From: an uncultured Pseudomonadales bacterium
Lineage (GTDB): Bacteria; Pseudomonadota; Gammaproteobacteria; Pseudomonadales; Cellvibrionaceae
NCBI GenBank assembly: GCA_947494095.1
Contig: CANLTI010000008.1
Span: forward strand, 1-64,000
Reading direction: 5' to 3'
Length of the DNA: 64,000 bases
Positions 63,863 through 64,000 of this stretch are shown here, piece after piece. The notes below the pieces were generated by a model, which worked only from the letters and a program-made list of their open reading frames with translations, did not search any database and was not told where the DNA came from. Numbering within the stretch: the stretch's first letter is position 1; every line of letters starts with the position of its first letter. The position numbers were made by a program, and so were the translations under genes.

Positions 63863-64000
63863 TTATAAAAATCACACCACTCATGGCCCATTCATAGACC
63901 ACTGAAGCATAAGTTAGAATGTTTTTGGTGATGTGTTGTTTGTTGTGTGCGCACGTGACTCATAAAGCAAGCGCTCAGCATGCCGGTACAGCGTATGGCT

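Overview
The window is a 64 kb chromosomal piece of a Gram-negative gammaproteobacterium. The evidence is the canonical order rpsB-tsf-pyrH-frr-uppS-cdsA-dxr-rseP-bamA-skp-lpxD-fabZ-lpxA-lpxB-rnhB, the lipid A and BAM genes, and the gammaproteobacterial versions of sbcB, hrpB and nth. A secreted GH3 glucosidase, a DUF1552/DUF1592 pair and B12 salvage genes suggest a marine saprophyte, possibly of the Cellvibrionales; that placement is inference from gene content and style. No tRNA, rRNA, CRISPR array, phage or intact transposase gene was seen.

Layout. 1-2.24 kb: 3' part of a gene for a surface protein with near-identical 97-residue repeats. 2.7-6.5 kb: B12 uptake and salvage (btuC, btuD, cobU, btuF). 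6.5-17.9 kb: mixed housekeeping genes (mrp, dcd, carbonic anhydrase, sbcB, msrA, a methyltransferase, GH3 glucosidase, DUF3010, an LpxH-like phosphoesterase). 18.2-33.3 kb: the translation, isoprenoid/phospholipid, outer-membrane and lipid A cluster. 33.8-43.5 kb: a PilZ-like protein, SUI1/YciH factor, Kv-type channel, HrpB, TlyA, GloB, a methyltransferase, RNase HI and DnaQ. 43.5-46.9 kb: a DUF1552/DUF1592 pair with a c-type cytochrome motif. 47.7-51 kb: guaB and guaA. 52.1-55.3 kb: a small AT-rich pseudaminic-acid-type island (two acetyltransferases, PseI, a methyltransferase). 55.4-63.6 kb: a chemoreceptor, a DegQ-like protease, a large hybrid histidine kinase and nth.

The most unusual content is between the genes. 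Two families of non-coding, transposon-like repeats are scattered through the window. Family 1 (five copies, 120-254 bp) has ends GTAACTATTCAG, and four of the five copies are flanked by exact 8-bp target duplications, all different; this matches the signature of IS66-type elements. Family 2 (four copies, 149-203 bp) has ends GGGRCGAGG, and three copies have 3-bp duplications of the form TNA, as in some IS5-type elements. Members of both families carry extra hairpin cassettes of about 46 bp whose stems differ between copies while the loop is kept (TGCTCCTG on one strand, CAGGAGCA on the other), so the pairing covaries. On one strand most of these loops show AGGA or GGA, the core of CsrA/RsmA sites. 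One family 1 copy supplies the stop codon of btuD, and one family 2 copy inserted at the stop codon of rnhB, where the usual dnaE neighbour is missing.
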